DNA of 28,856 bases from Methanothermobacter sp049720995 (GTDB lineage Archaea; Methanobacteriota; Methanobacteria; Methanobacteriales; Methanothermobacteraceae). The stretch spans positions 1 through 28,856 of the forward strand of contig NZ_JBNASF010000020.1 of NCBI RefSeq assembly GCF_049720995.1, given 5' to 3'. The translations under genes and the position numbers were made by a program. The notes under the pieces are model-generated. The model ran no database searches and had not been told where the DNA came from. It saw nothing but the letters and a program-made list of their open reading frames with translations. Shown here piece by piece: positions 15,839-24,436 of the stretch (its first letter is position 1; each line of letters begins with the position of its first letter).

Positions 15839-16312
15839 TTAATCGCCTATCATCCTGGTGGAGGTCATGTCCTCCTTCACTATGTTGAGGACGGTCTGGG
15901 TGTAGGTCCTCTGAACGTCACCCTCACTCAGCAGGCCCTTGATGAAGCTATCCAGCTCCCCGGTATCCTTGAATTTTCCTATGAGTATGGCGTCGAATTC
16001 CCCTGTGACGTCGTAGACTGCAAGGACGTTTTTGTGGTAGGCTGTCCGTGTCTCCCAGTTCCTCAGGACTCCGCCCTTGACCTTCACGCCTATTATGGCT
16101 GTGAGTTTGTATCCAAGTTTGGAGTGGTCTATCACCGGCACGAATTTCTTTATAACACCCTTCCTGACCAGCTTCTCAACACGGTTGTGCACAGTACCCA
16201 CCGAGACATCAAGTATTCTTGATATGTTCCTGTAGGACATGCGTCCGTCCTCATTTAGGAGGTCTATTATTTTTCTGTCAATATCATCGATTTTGACTAG
16301 ATCATCATCCAT
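15839..16312 (-). CDS. Lrp/AsnC-family transcriptional regulator
   Basis: 157 residues. N-terminal winged helix: IDDIDRKIIDLLNEDGRMSY followed by NISRILDVSVGTVHNRVEKL (recognition helix) and RKGVIKKF. C-terminal RAM/ligand domain: LGYKLTAIIGVKV, VLAVYDVTGEFDAILIGKFKD (partly shown) with the G-x-x-D effector-site motif. The ATG at 16312 is preferred to the GTG at 16324 because GGTGAT sits between them as its ribosome site. Such regulators bind amino acids and often control themselves or neighbours; the targets here are unknown. A TATA box lies at 16348-16360. The gene stands directly before the deacylase gene with a 31-base gap. Confidence 0.9.
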   Translation of the reverse strand: MDDDLVKIDDIDRKIIDLLNEDGRMSYRNISRILDVSVGTVHNRVEKLVRKGVIKKFVPVIDHSKLGYKLTAIIGVKVKGGVLRNWETRTAYHKNVLAVYDVTGEFDAILIGKFKDTGELDSFIKGLLSEGDVQRTYTQTVLNIVKEDMTSTRMIGD

Positions 16313-16347
16313 TGGAATCACCACTAAACAATGTATACCTGTGGAAG

Positions 16348-16360
16348 TTATATTATAAAC
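16348..16360 (-). promoter_or_regulatory. TATA box of the Lrp/AsnC-type gene
   Basis: On the minus strand GTTTATAATATAA lies about 42 bases before the chosen ATG, which puts the start near 16328 and leaves room for the GGTGAT site. The flanking 16361-16467 is AT-rich without a gene. Confidence 0.5.
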
Positions 16361-16467
16361 TTTTTTAAATTATGGTGTTTTAGAAGAAGTTATTAACTTT
16401 TATAGATAGTGGATATTCCCTTATAAATGTTTAGCTGAAAGACAGGAAAAAGTAAAAAAAGGGTTAA

Positions 16468-17139
16468 TTATTCGTAGGCGTACCTGAGTGCAAGGGCCCT
16501 GTTCCAGAAGAGCTGGATGTAGGGGTATATTATGAGCACCGCTATGATGGTACCTATGATGGGTATTACATTGAGAAGACCGGCAATGAATGCAATAACA
16601 GCTGCGATCAGACCTACAACGATGTACCAGATGATGTAGTCGATCCATCCGATCTGGGAGATTACATCCAGTATCTCACTGAACCTGAATGCTGCTCCAA
16701 GTTCACTGTCATTGTAGGCCATGTGTGCTATTGCGATGGTCTCTATGAGCCCAAGGATTATTGCAAGTATCACACCGATTATCACAGTACCTCCAAGAAG
16801 GCCAGTGAAGGATGTGGTATCTGGGATACCGGTTGGTGAAACCATTGCCAGGGATCCGAAAGTACCTGCAAATATTATTATCAGTGGAACTATCATATAT
16901 GCTATCTGGACAACGAAGACCTTTAATCCATCAACGAACATCTCACCCCATTCATCAAATTCAGGAAGCTCATCAAAACCCGCTATTGAGGCCTTGAGGG
17001 CCCTGAAACCGTATCCCATGACTAGGAAGAGGGGTATTATGAGAACACTGGCTATCATCAGGACACCGAGTATTATGACCTTCTTCCAGTCACTGGAGGG
17101 ATACCTTATGGCGTCGTTTACAATTTCACCTATATCCAA
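16468..17139 (-). CDS. DUF4013-type multispanning membrane protein
   Basis: 223 residues. The N-terminus DIGEIVNDAIRYPSSDWKKV is the recognisable opening of DUF4013 proteins, common in methanogens and of unknown function. It is followed by about five hydrophobic segments: VIILGVLMIASVLIIPLFLV (21-40), a pair around 76-96, one around 112-130, and two near 161-207, with a cytoplasmic-like loop containing FRALKASIAGFDELPEFDEW. Start is a TTG at 17139, supported by GGAGGTG 7 bases upstream. It is divergently arranged from a secreted protein gene. No catalytic motif; a role in membrane organisation or transport is speculative. Confidence 0.8.
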   Translation of the reverse strand: MDIGEIVNDAIRYPSSDWKKVIILGVLMIASVLIIPLFLVMGYGFRALKASIAGFDELPEFDEWGEMFVDGLKVFVVQIAYMIVPLIIIFAGTFGSLAMVSPTGIPDTTSFTGLLGGTVIIGVILAIILGLIETIAIAHMAYNDSELGAAFRFSEILDVISQIGWIDYIIWYIVVGLIAAVIAFIAGLLNVIPIIGTIIAVLIIYPYIQLFWNRALALRYAYE

Positions 17140-17183
17140 TTTTCACACCTCCGCGGATTCCCGCAGCTAAAATTATATAAATG

Positions 17184-17227
17184 ATTATATATAAAACTGT
17201 CTAATCTGTTTAGAGGAACATATAAAT
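17184..17227. promoter_or_regulatory. Divergent promoter region between the DUF4013 gene and the secreted protein gene
   Basis: ATTATATATAAAAC at 17184-17197 fits a minus-strand start around 17163 before the DUF4013 gene. CATATAAAT at 17219-17227 fits a plus-strand start near 17250, then AGGTGA (17256-17261) before the ATG at 17266. Confidence 0.45.
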
Positions 17228-17265
17228 CGCTGCACAGTTAATAACACAGGAGAACAGGTGAATGG

Positions 17266-17952
17266 ATGAAGAAGGGGATACTACTCATTGCTTTGCTGGT
17301 GATTGTAGGGGGCTACTTCTACTTCACATCCACTTCAGGAGATTTTGAACCACTTGGAAGACTCGGGTTCGTTAAAATCGCCAACCCCGACATGTACCCG
17401 GGGCACATACACTCAAAGTTACTTGCAGATTATGCCCGGGAGAGGGGCTCGAAATGCATCCTTGTGGTCCATTACGGGGGAAGCTCCAATTATCGCTGCT
17501 ACATGGAGGCTGATGTCTACATCCTTGAACTTGCATACGTCGAAAAAAAGCAGTACAGACCGGGTATAGACTGGAATGAGGTCTGGCAGGAGGGTATATA
17601 TGGTATCCCGGACGACAAGTGGACCTACCGTTCAGATGGTAAGGAATTTGATACCCTGGATGAGGCACTGGATTATATAAAAGAGAGGGCCGCAGAACAC
17701 GGTCAGTCGGGCCCCATACCAGTGGTGTATCACGGGACAGTGAGGGAGGGGGAAATTTTCATAAACCAGGGCTGCGGGTTCCCGCTATACTACAAGATCG
17801 CAAGGGAAGAGTACGGGCCAATCGCAGCATACTACTATGTTATAAGGGGAATGATCTTCCCATACCTCAACAACCCCTACCGGAACTTTGAGATCAAGAA
17901 TGCAAGGGCCCTTCAGTACTACTACACCCACAACATGCTGAACTATGAATGA
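17266..17952 (+). CDS. Secreted or membrane-anchored orphan protein, 228 aa
   Basis: No family recognised. Residues 1-20 form Lys-Lys plus a single hydrophobic segment (GILLIALLVIVGGYFYFT), a signal anchor without a lipobox or clear cleavage site, so the rest should face outside. The outer domain has three cysteines (Cys63 in GSKCILVVHYGG, Cys78 in NYRCYME, Cys169 in NQGCGFP) and is unusually rich in tyrosine, with runs such as AAYYYVIRG and QYYYTHN near the C-terminus. Own promoter and AGGTGA ribosome site. Convergent with trm1, 44 bases from its stop. Composition matches the neighbouring genes, so there is no strong sign of recent transfer. Confidence 0.7.
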   Translation: MKKGILLIALLVIVGGYFYFTSTSGDFEPLGRLGFVKIANPDMYPGHIHSKLLADYARERGSKCILVVHYGGSSNYRCYMEADVYILELAYVEKKQYRPGIDWNEVWQEGIYGIPDDKWTYRSDGKEFDTLDEALDYIKERAAEHGQSGPIPVVYHGTVREGEIFINQGCGFPLYYKIAREEYGPIAAYYYVIRGMIFPYLNNPYRNFEIKNARALQYYYTHNMLNYE

Positions 17953-17996
17953 GAACTGGCTTTTGGCCTTGGCACATGGAACTGGCTGGTAAAGGA

Positions 17997-19142
17997 CTAT
18001 GAAGGGGAACCGTGGAGGTCCATTATGACCTCCTCAATCTCCCTGATTCCTGCATCTGTTTTTATCCCGGTTGGCCTTATGTGGGTCCTTGAAACCCTGA
18101 AGCCTGTCTCTTCAAGACCACCCATAACATCCATCAGCGGGGGGGCGCTCACACCCAGCTTGCTGCAGATCCCATGGACATCATAGAATCCAGGAGGCAT
18201 TCCCACCTCCCCCCCACAGGTTTTGAGCAGTTTCAGAACATCCCCTGATCTGTTGAGGGTTTTATTTTTGGCCTCAGCCATCATGGAGCCTATGAATTTT
18301 TCATCATGAAGTTCCCCTACCCAGAGGGGTCCGGCAGCATCCATTTTACACCCGCATATGGGGCACTTCCGGTCTTCGGGCACACCCCTCACATGTTGAT
18401 GGTGAAGGCAGCTGAAGCAGTGGAGCATGTAGCCAATGTTTTTGAGGGTTTCATCTGCCCTCCCGGCACCCCTCCTCACATGGGCATAGATCCTCATGTA
18501 GTGCTGGCTGCTGTGTGAGAGAAGGAAGGATGCACCCTTACTGTACCTTGCAAGGTTCATTGCAGTGAAACCTGCAAGTATCCTCAGCCCAGTTTCATGG
18601 CAGTACTCTGTTTTGAGGGGCCTTGATGAGTACTTCCTGAGGCAGGGTTTTATGTAGGTTCCGCAGAGACCCGAGGTGTCTGTGGCTGTAACAGCAAGGA
18701 GGGACCTTTTCCTGGCGGATGCCGCCGCAGAGTCCATGAATGGTGCTGGGGTCCCGAAGGGATCCACGTCGATAACATCAAAGCGGCCAGGGTTCCTTCT
18801 GAGGAATATAGCGGCATCCTCCCTGCTGACCTCGGGGGATACAGAATTCAGCTCTGAGTTGTGCTTTATGCATTCAACTGCAAGGGGGTTTATATCATTT
18901 GCAGCGGCATCAGAGACACCATCAACCTCCACCAGGTACCTTATGGCCCTTATGCCGCTCCCTGAGAATGTATCCGCAACACGCATCTCCCTATCAAGTA
19001 TCCGCTGAAAGGCCTGAACCGCAAGCACAGAAACATCCCTGTTGAACTCCATTACAGGGTTATAGAATACAGGGGCGCTGGACGAGACCTTACTGAAATC
19101 CGGGACCTCAATTGTGACTGAACCCTCATTTATGGTTATCAT
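17997..19142 (-). CDS. trm1: tRNA (guanine(26)-N2)-dimethyltransferase
   Basis: Methylates G26 of tRNAs using SAM. 381 residues, the archaeal Trm1 size. Seen: VFYNPVMEFNRDVSVLAV (25-42), typical Trm1 opening; motif I ADTFSGSGIRAIRY (56-69); NDINPLAVE (82-90); catalytic motif IV DVDPFGTPAPFMDSA (125-139); TATDTSGLCG (152-161); a zinc site formed by Cys242, Cys245, Cys260 and Cys263. ATG at 19142 is preceded by GGAAGTG and, 26 bases away, by a TTTATAG element that would allow a near-leaderless message. The upstream 240-bp gap (19143-19382) to the CPBP gene holds two divergent promoters and no gene. Confidence 0.95.
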   Translation of the reverse strand: MITINEGSVTIEVPDFSKVSSSAPVFYNPVMEFNRDVSVLAVQAFQRILDREMRVADTFSGSGIRAIRYLVEVDGVSDAAANDINPLAVECIKHNSELNSVSPEVSREDAAIFLRRNPGRFDVIDVDPFGTPAPFMDSAAASARKRSLLAVTATDTSGLCGTYIKPCLRKYSSRPLKTEYCHETGLRILAGFTAMNLARYSKGASFLLSHSSQHYMRIYAHVRRGAGRADETLKNIGYMLHCFSCLHHQHVRGVPEDRKCPICGCKMDAAGPLWVGELHDEKFIGSMMAEAKNKTLNRSGDVLKLLKTCGGEVGMPPGFYDVHGICSKLGVSAPPLMDVMGGLEETGFRVSRTHIRPTGIKTDAGIREIEEVIMDLHGSPS

Positions 19143-19382
19143 GGTAACACTTCCTTAACTATAAACACGATAACAATCCACAGTTATGGTTCTGGACTCA
19201 CATCCAATAAAGGAAACTTAATTACATGCACACTGTTATGATTATGGGGAGCAGCCCTAATGAAACTCAGCACATACCACGGACCGGAGCCTCGACACCC
19301 ACATCAATAATATTTATTAGTGCCGGATGATTTACTGGTTACTGTGATACTCAGACAGTTGGCAAGGGGGACCGGTGACTAA

Positions 19383-20282
19383 ATGAGGAATTTCCTGGAC
19401 AACGTCTATGCTGGAAGAAATGAACCCTGGCGTTATATATTGACGGTGCTCCTTAGCTTCGTGGTGTCCAATGTGGGTGCTGGTTTTATTGTGGGCTTAT
19501 TCCTTGTGGCCATCCTGATAATCACGGGAAGTGTGGATGCAATTGAGGGCATCCCGGGTTTCAGCTGGCCAGCTTTACTCATCATGGTGGCGGCGGCCTT
19601 TTCTGCCTCAATGTTCTTTCTCTACGTTGGATTGAAGTTTATCCACAAACGTGATTTCATATCAGCCGTGAACTCCAGGGAGGGGGTTGACTGGAGGCGG
19701 ATTCTCAGGGGGGGAGTGGTCTGGTTTATTATTATCGGGGTCCTTGATCTGATCTCGATTATCATGGATCCGTCTTCAGTCAGATTTAAATTCACACAGG
19801 AATTCTGGTGGCTTCTAATCCTTGCATTACTCGCATTCCCTGTGCAGGCTTCCTTTGAGGAGATATTCTTCAGGGGATACCTCATGCAGGGGATGTGGAT
19901 GATCATTAAGAGGCCAATCCCACTGATGATCCTGAATTCACTGATATTCTCGATCCTGCACTGGTGGAATGGTACAACCCTTACAATGAGCCTCTCAATC
20001 ACAGCAAGCACATTCATAATTGGACTGGTACTTGCACTCATAACACTCACAGATGATGGTGTGGAACTTGCCATGGGGGTGCATATTGCAAACAACCTCT
20101 ATGTCAGTGTTGTACACAGCTCCCCGGAGGCAGGTCTCGGAAACCTTCCATCCCTTATGGTGAGCCCATCAGATCCCTACACCTCCCCACTGGCACTTAT
20201 CCTTGCATCGGTTCTTCTTGTGGCCATACTGTTTAGGGGGCGCTACAGGGATTTGCTGGCTGTTTTGAGGTACCGTGGATGA
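19383..20282 (+). CDS. CPBP-family intramembrane metalloprotease (Abi/CaaX type)
   Basis: 299 residues with about eight membrane segments. The glutamic-type protease motifs are all present: SFEEIFFRGYLMQG (157-170) with Glu159, Glu160 and Arg164; FSILHWWNG (189-197) with His193; and MGVHIANNLY (231-240) with His234 and Asn238. In eukaryotes relatives are Rce1 prenyl proteases; in prokaryotes most substrates are unknown. The ATG has GGTGAC three bases upstream, and AATATTTATTAG at about 19307-19320 is a promoter candidate. Flanked by divergent trm1 and by the aminotransferase gene 109 bases on; I see no functional tie to either. Confidence 0.88.
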   Translation: MRNFLDNVYAGRNEPWRYILTVLLSFVVSNVGAGFIVGLFLVAILIITGSVDAIEGIPGFSWPALLIMVAAAFSASMFFLYVGLKFIHKRDFISAVNSREGVDWRRILRGGVVWFIIIGVLDLISIIMDPSSVRFKFTQEFWWLLILALLAFPVQASFEEIFFRGYLMQGMWMIIKRPIPLMILNSLIFSILHWWNGTTLTMSLSITASTFIIGLVLALITLTDDGVELAMGVHIANNLYVSVVHSSPEAGLGNLPSLMVSPSDPYTSPLALILASVLLVAILFRGRYRDLLAVLRYRG

Positions 20283-20391
20283 GAATCCCAGTAACTGGTT
20301 GGTACCTTCTGACTGATTGCAGGGGTAGGGTATCAATTTTTAAGTTCCGGCGAGAAACTAATAACTCAGTAACTCTTACTCAGGTGTTCAC

Positions 20392-21480
20392 ATGATACCG
20401 GTTGCTACTCCCATAATCGATGAAGAGGAAATAGAGGAAGTCGTGAAGGTACTTAAATCGGGATTCATTGCCCAGGGACCCCGGGTGGCTGAATTCGAGG
20501 AGAAATTTGCATCCTACGTGGGCACGGAACATGCTGTTGCAACGAGTTCAGGGACAACAGCCCTCCACCTGGCCCTCCTGGCTGCAGGCATTGGAAGGGG
20601 GGACCAGGTTATAACAACACCATTCAGCTTCGCTGCAACGGCAAACGCGGCACTGTATGTTGGTGCTGAGCCTGTATTTGCAGATATAGATCCCGAAACC
20701 TACAATATAGATCCTGAGGGAATTGAGGAACTCATAACACCCAGCACAAGGGCGATAATACCTGTACACCTCTACGGGCAGCCCGCCGACATGGACCCCA
20801 TCATGGACCTGGCTGCTGACCATGACCTCCTGGTGATTGAGGATGCTGCCCAGGCCCATGGTGCAGAGTATCATGGGAGGATGGTGGGTTCGATGGGGGA
20901 TGCCGCATGCTTCAGCTTCTATCCAACAAAGAACATGACAACAGGCGAGGGCGGGATGATAACAACTGATAATGAGGAAATTGCAGATATGGCACGTATT
21001 CTAAGGGCCCACGGTGAGACAGAGCGCTACAACCACACCTACCTCGGCTACAACTTCAGGATGACCGATATTTCCGCTGCCATTGGTATAGCCCAGCTCG
21101 ACAAACTTGACGAATTCAACAGAAGACGAATCGAAAATGCAGGGTACCTCACAGGTAACCTCAGGGACCTTGAGGAGGTGTCAACACCCCACGTTGCAGG
21201 GGGGGTTAAACACGTCTTCCACCAGTACACCCTGAGGGTTCCGGGTTCAAGGGACAGGCTCATGGAATTCCTCAAGGGGAGGGGTGTAGGTACGGGAATT
21301 CACTACCCGAAACCCATCTACAGGCAGGAACTCTACAGGAGGATGGGATTCAATGCCAGCTGTCCTGCCAGTGAGAAGGCTGCAGAGGAGGTCCTATCAC
21401 TACCGGTACACCCCGCCCTTACCGAGGAGGACCTCGAAAGGATTGTGAATTCTGTCAGGGATTTCTTCAGGCAGAAATAA
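20392..21480 (+). CDS. DegT/DnrJ/EryC1-family PLP aminotransferase
   Basis: 362 residues, fold type I sugar or cyclitol aminotransferase family. Seen: TSSGTTALHLAL (51-62) for the cofactor phosphate, VIEDAAQAHGAEY (148-160) with Asp151 for the pyridine nitrogen, FSFYPTKNMTTGEGG (175-189) with the PLP lysine Lys180, and the C-terminal GTGIHYPKPIYRQELY segment typical of nucleotide-sugar transaminases. The likely role is amination of a UDP- or dTDP-keto sugar for surface glycans, but no other sugar gene is adjacent, so the substrate is open. AGGTG before the ATG; TTTTTAAG 45 bases upstream as TATA-like. Ends before a T8 tract. Confidence 0.9.
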   Translation: MIPVATPIIDEEEIEEVVKVLKSGFIAQGPRVAEFEEKFASYVGTEHAVATSSGTTALHLALLAAGIGRGDQVITTPFSFAATANAALYVGAEPVFADIDPETYNIDPEGIEELITPSTRAIIPVHLYGQPADMDPIMDLAADHDLLVIEDAAQAHGAEYHGRMVGSMGDAACFSFYPTKNMTTGEGGMITTDNEEIADMARILRAHGETERYNHTYLGYNFRMTDISAAIGIAQLDKLDEFNRRRIENAGYLTGNLRDLEEVSTPHVAGGVKHVFHQYTLRVPGSRDRLMEFLKGRGVGTGIHYPKPIYRQELYRRMGFNASCPASEKAAEEVLSLPVHPALTEEDLERIVNSVRDFFRQK

Positions 21481-21532
21481 CATTCTCTCCTTTAATCTCT
21501 CAGGTGCTGTGCTGAAAACTTAACATAAATTC

Positions 21533-21540
21533 TTTTTTTT
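21533..21540 (+). terminator. T8 tract after the DegT-family gene
   Basis: Eight thymines about 53 bases after the aminotransferase stop, in the convergent gap with the MTH1187-family gene. It fits the oligo-U archaeal terminator. Confidence 0.6.
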
Positions 21541-21571
21541 ATACATTCAACTCCCATGAGGATATAAATTT

Positions 21572-21578
21572 AAAAAAA
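21572..21578 (-). terminator. U7 tract after the MTH1187-family gene
   Basis: Seven adenines on the plus strand give a U7 tract on the minus strand, about 54 bases after the stop at 21632. Mirror image of the plus-strand T8 tract, so the two convergent genes have back-to-back terminators. Confidence 0.55.
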
Positions 21579-21631
21579 GCAGGCTACCTAAATTAGGGGA
21601 GTTTCAGCTGACCTCAGTCGGGTTTTAACAC

Positions 21632-21934
21632 TCACTGGAGTTTTTTCTTTACAGATTCAACCTTATCACTGAGGCCCCTATCGGTGTCCCTTCTATCATC
21701 GATTTTGATGGTTGTGTAAACCCTCTCTGAGCCCGCCTCCAGGACGGCCTCATGGGCCGCCTTAACAGCCTCAAGGAGTTCATCAAGGTCACCGGCCTCA
21801 ACAAGTGTCCCCATACCTGAGATCTCATAACTCACGTTCATCCTCTCCAGGGCACTGACTGCAGCTGCCACGTAGCCGCTGAGCGAGGTGCTGCCTGTAC
21901 CGAGGGGTATTATGGTGAGCTCCGCTGTTATCAT
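21632..21934 (-). CDS. MTH1187/YkoF-family (DUF77) protein
   Basis: 100 residues. ITAELTIIPLGTGSTSLSGY at the N-terminus, YEISGMGTLVEAGDLDEL in the middle and ERVYTTIKIDDRRD near the end define the thiamine-binding-like MTH1187 family, ferredoxin-like fold, oligomeric, solved for M. thermautotrophicus MTH1187. The ligand and role are not settled: relatives of the YkoF branch bind thiamine, and some are next to transport genes. I chose ATG 21934; an in-frame ATG 27 bases upstream lies beyond the likely TATA box. No ribosome site is visible, and a TATATA at about 21962 predicts a leaderless message. Divergent from the thiolase gene. Confidence 0.9.
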   Translation of the reverse strand: MITAELTIIPLGTGSTSLSGYVAAAVSALERMNVSYEISGMGTLVEAGDLDELLEAVKAAHEAVLEAGSERVYTTIKIDDRRDTDRGLSDKVESVKKKLQ

Positions 21935-21937
21935 GGT

Positions 21938-21966
21938 GAATATATATGTCGGCTGTTCCATATATA
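21938..21966. promoter_or_regulatory. Interlocked divergent TATA boxes
   Basis: AATATATATG at 21938-21947 lies about 30 bases before the plus-strand ATG at 21974; CATATATACGG at 21960-21970 lies about 28 bases before the minus-strand ATG at 21934. Each box is inside the other promoter, so initiation in both directions should be mutually exclusive, and both messages would be leaderless. Confidence 0.5.
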
Positions 21967-21973
21967 CGGTTCC

Positions 21974-22819
21974 ATGGATGTTCAGGAATTCAACCGGAGA
22001 ATCATGGTCAGAATAAGGGGTCTCATGGAATCATATGAACTCGTAGGGAGGGGAGAACACGTTGCAGTGGCACTCTCAGGCGGCAAGGACAGTGTGCTGA
22101 CACTCCATGCGCTGGCAGATTTAAGGGAGGAACTGGATTTTGAACTCACAGCCATCACGGTTGATGAGGGTATAGAGGGCTACAGGGGGAAGGGGGTCCT
22201 CGCAGCAAGGGAAAACGCCCGTGTGAGAAATGTTGAACTAATAGAGAAATCATTCAGGGATGAATTCAACTTTGAACTTGACCATGTTCTGGAAGGGTTC
22301 AGAAGCCCCTGCATCCCCTGCGGTGTCTTCAGGAGATGGATACTCAACAGGACAGCCAGGGAAATAGGGGCATCAAAGATTGCAACGGGCCACAACATGG
22401 ATGATGAGGTTCAGTCATTCATCATGAGCCTTGCAAGGGGCGATGTGAGGAAGTTCTCCAAGTTCGGCCCGAAACTTCAGAGGATACACCCCGCGATGGT
22501 ACCAAGGATAAAACCCCTCTGGAGCACACCTGAGGGGGATGTCAGGCTCTGGGCTGAACTCAATGATGTAAAATTCCACAGTGACCCCTGTCCCTACTCC
22601 AGCAGATCAATGAGGGCCGGGATAAGGGATTTCCTTAACAGGATAGAATCGAAAAGTCCCAGCATAAAGGAGAGGATCATGAAATCATTAACGGTCACAT
22701 TCCAACCACTGGTGGAGGAGGATGGGATCGGGGAGTGTTCAGTATGTGGAGAACCAGCATCCGGCATTAAATGCAAGGCCTGTGAGTTCCTTGAAATTAT
22801 GGAAGAATGGGATCATTAG
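21974..22819 (+). CDS. TtuA/Ncs6-family tRNA thiolation protein (PP-loop ATPase)
   Basis: 281 residues. PP-loop VALSGGKDSVLTL (32-44) for adenylation; PCIPCG (112-117) with Cys113 and Cys116, and a third Cys206 in SDPCPYSSRS, equivalent to the [4Fe-4S] ligands of TtuA-type enzymes; GHNMDDEVQSF (139-149); C-terminal zinc ribbon Cys255, Cys258, Cys267, Cys270. The usual N-terminal CxxC/CxxH zinc finger of TtuA is absent: the ORF starts about 35 residues before the PP-loop, and no cysteine pair is encoded in the short upstream open frame. Probable role is 2-thiolation of a tRNA uridine at position 34 or 54; which one is open. Start ATG may be leaderless. Convergent with the GTPase gene, 19 bases from its end. 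Confidence 0.85.
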   Translation: MDVQEFNRRIMVRIRGLMESYELVGRGEHVAVALSGGKDSVLTLHALADLREELDFELTAITVDEGIEGYRGKGVLAARENARVRNVELIEKSFRDEFNFELDHVLEGFRSPCIPCGVFRRWILNRTAREIGASKIATGHNMDDEVQSFIMSLARGDVRKFSKFGPKLQRIHPAMVPRIKPLWSTPEGDVRLWAELNDVKFHSDPCPYSSRSMRAGIRDFLNRIESKSPSIKERIMKSLTVTFQPLVEEDGIGECSVCGEPASGIKCKACEFLEIMEEWDH

Positions 22820-22838
22820 TTGGAGGCTTTTGTTTAAC

Positions 22839-24428
22839 CTATTCCAGGATCCTGGTAACTGAGCCGATACCCTTGCTTCTTCCCTCACGGAAGATTATCT
22901 TCTGACCCTCCCTCACATGGTGGGGTCTGTACTTGAACCTCATCCTCACCCTGCCCCTGTCACCGGCTGACATGAACTCTGCATCAATTGGTTCCAGTAT
23001 GGTGGTCTCTGCTATTGTTTCAATGTGTGTTACGCTCTCATAGCCAGCCTTTATGGTTGTGGGATGCACCAGTATGGCCACCTCGGCCTCGAACTCCCTG
23101 ACAGCCTCGGGTTCATAGTCAGGGTGGGCCAGGATCATACCCCTCTCTATTTCATCTGCGGATGCCCCTGAGATGGATATTCCAACTATATGCCCTGGTT
23201 CTGCACAGCCTATACGGTAGTGGTGCATCTCAATGGATTTAACGGTGACCTCCCTGAATTTTCCGGTATTCAGGGGCCCAAGGAGCAGTGTATCCCCCTT
23301 CCTGACAAGGCCCTGCTGGATGGTTCCACTGACAACTGTTCCAACACCCCTGATGGTGTATATCTTGTCTATGTACATGAGGAATGGCTTCTCATCCCCG
23401 TTGACGTCACGCTTAACCTCCAGGTTGAGGAAGAGTTCATCGAGGACTTCAAGGCCCTCCCCTGTGACAGAGGATGCCTCTATGATGGGAACTATGTGCT
23501 GGTTCATCCTGCCGGCTATCTCCCCTGCAGACTCCATTTCCCTCACATGGAAGGGTATCCTCCCAACCAGTTTAAGGAGTTCAGATATCTTCTCCCGCAC
23601 AGCCCTCCTCTGGGAGGGGGTGGCCATATCGGTTTTTGTGAGCACAACGATAACCGGGAGCTCCATTGCAATCATTATACCCAGGTGCTCCCTTGTTATA
23701 TGTGTTGGGCCCTCATCCGCGGCAACCGTCAGGAGGCCATAGTCCAGGTTCTGCCCCACAATGCCCCTTATGGTTGTCCTGAGCCATGGCTCATGTCCAA
23801 CGGTATCAACGAAGGATATCACCCTGTCGGCCTTATCCATTAACCCTGATTTCTCCCTCCGGTCAAGGGGATTTTTGAGTCTTATGACCCTTCCATTCCT
23901 GAAGCCATATATGGCGAAGGAGAGGTCAGCTGATAGCCCCCTTTCTATCTCGTGTTTCTGGACATCAAGGAATATCCTTGTCTTTCCGCTTCCATCATCG
24001 GGGGTTCCTGTTGTGAGTGTACCGAGGAGTGTGCTCTTTCCATGGTCAACGTGGCCGGCGACACCTATGAGGAGGTGTTCCCTTTCTGTTTTTTGTTTCC
24101 TTGAGATTATCACCTCGGCCACTCTACCCTGGCTTCCCTCATGGAGGTTAACCTCCTCCACAACGGCGTCTATCTCCTGACTCAGTTTCCTGATTACATC
24201 AACTGACTCCCTGAGTTCATCATCGGGGAGCCCGACCGGTTCCCCGCTGTCCTCCACACCAAGGAGGTATACGGCCCTTCCACCACCCCTCTCCATACGG
24301 TACTTCATCTGGGAGATCAGGCTCTTCTTCCGGTCCATTTTCAGATGATACCCCGGTGAGAGTGCCTTCTTGAATTCTATGTTTCTCCTCTCACCGGGTG
24401 ATGTGAATGATCGGATATCCTCTATCAT
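22839..24428 (-). CDS. GTPBP1-like translational GTPase
   Basis: 529 residues. Translation-factor GTPase: G1 GHVDHGKST (125-133), G2 region ERGLSADLS (162-170), G3 DTVGH (208-212), G4 TKTD (264-267), then beta-barrel domains with GVGTVVSGTIQQG and ISGASADEIERGMIL typical of EF-Tu-like domains II and III. The family fits eukaryotic GTPBP1/GTPBP2, which act on stalled ribosomes or mRNA decay; the archaeal role is not known. Residues 10-110 form an extra N-terminal domain: RNIEFKKALSPG, then VYLLGVEDSGEPVGL, which resembles the core of Schlafen/AlbA-2 domains. ATG start is 8 bases after the DUF1922 gene stop, so they are probably co-transcribed. Confidence 0.88.
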   Translation of the reverse strand: MIEDIRSFTSPGERRNIEFKKALSPGYHLKMDRKKSLISQMKYRMERGGGRAVYLLGVEDSGEPVGLPDDELRESVDVIRKLSQEIDAVVEEVNLHEGSQGRVAEVIISRKQKTEREHLLIGVAGHVDHGKSTLLGTLTTGTPDDGSGKTRIFLDVQKHEIERGLSADLSFAIYGFRNGRVIRLKNPLDRREKSGLMDKADRVISFVDTVGHEPWLRTTIRGIVGQNLDYGLLTVAADEGPTHITREHLGIMIAMELPVIVVLTKTDMATPSQRRAVREKISELLKLVGRIPFHVREMESAGEIAGRMNQHIVPIIEASSVTGEGLEVLDELFLNLEVKRDVNGDEKPFLMYIDKIYTIRGVGTVVSGTIQQGLVRKGDTLLLGPLNTGKFREVTVKSIEMHHYRIGCAEPGHIVGISISGASADEIERGMILAHPDYEPEAVREFEAEVAILVHPTTIKAGYESVTHIETIAETTILEPIDAEFMSAGDRGRVRMRFKYRPHHVREGQKIIFREGRSKGIGSVTRILE

Positions 24429-24436
24429 ATCTCGTT

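Noticed and set aside
23190..23843. 217-codon open frame on the plus strand
   Set aside because: It is antisense to the conserved GTPase gene; its product has no family features, and its openness follows from the codon bias of the real gene.
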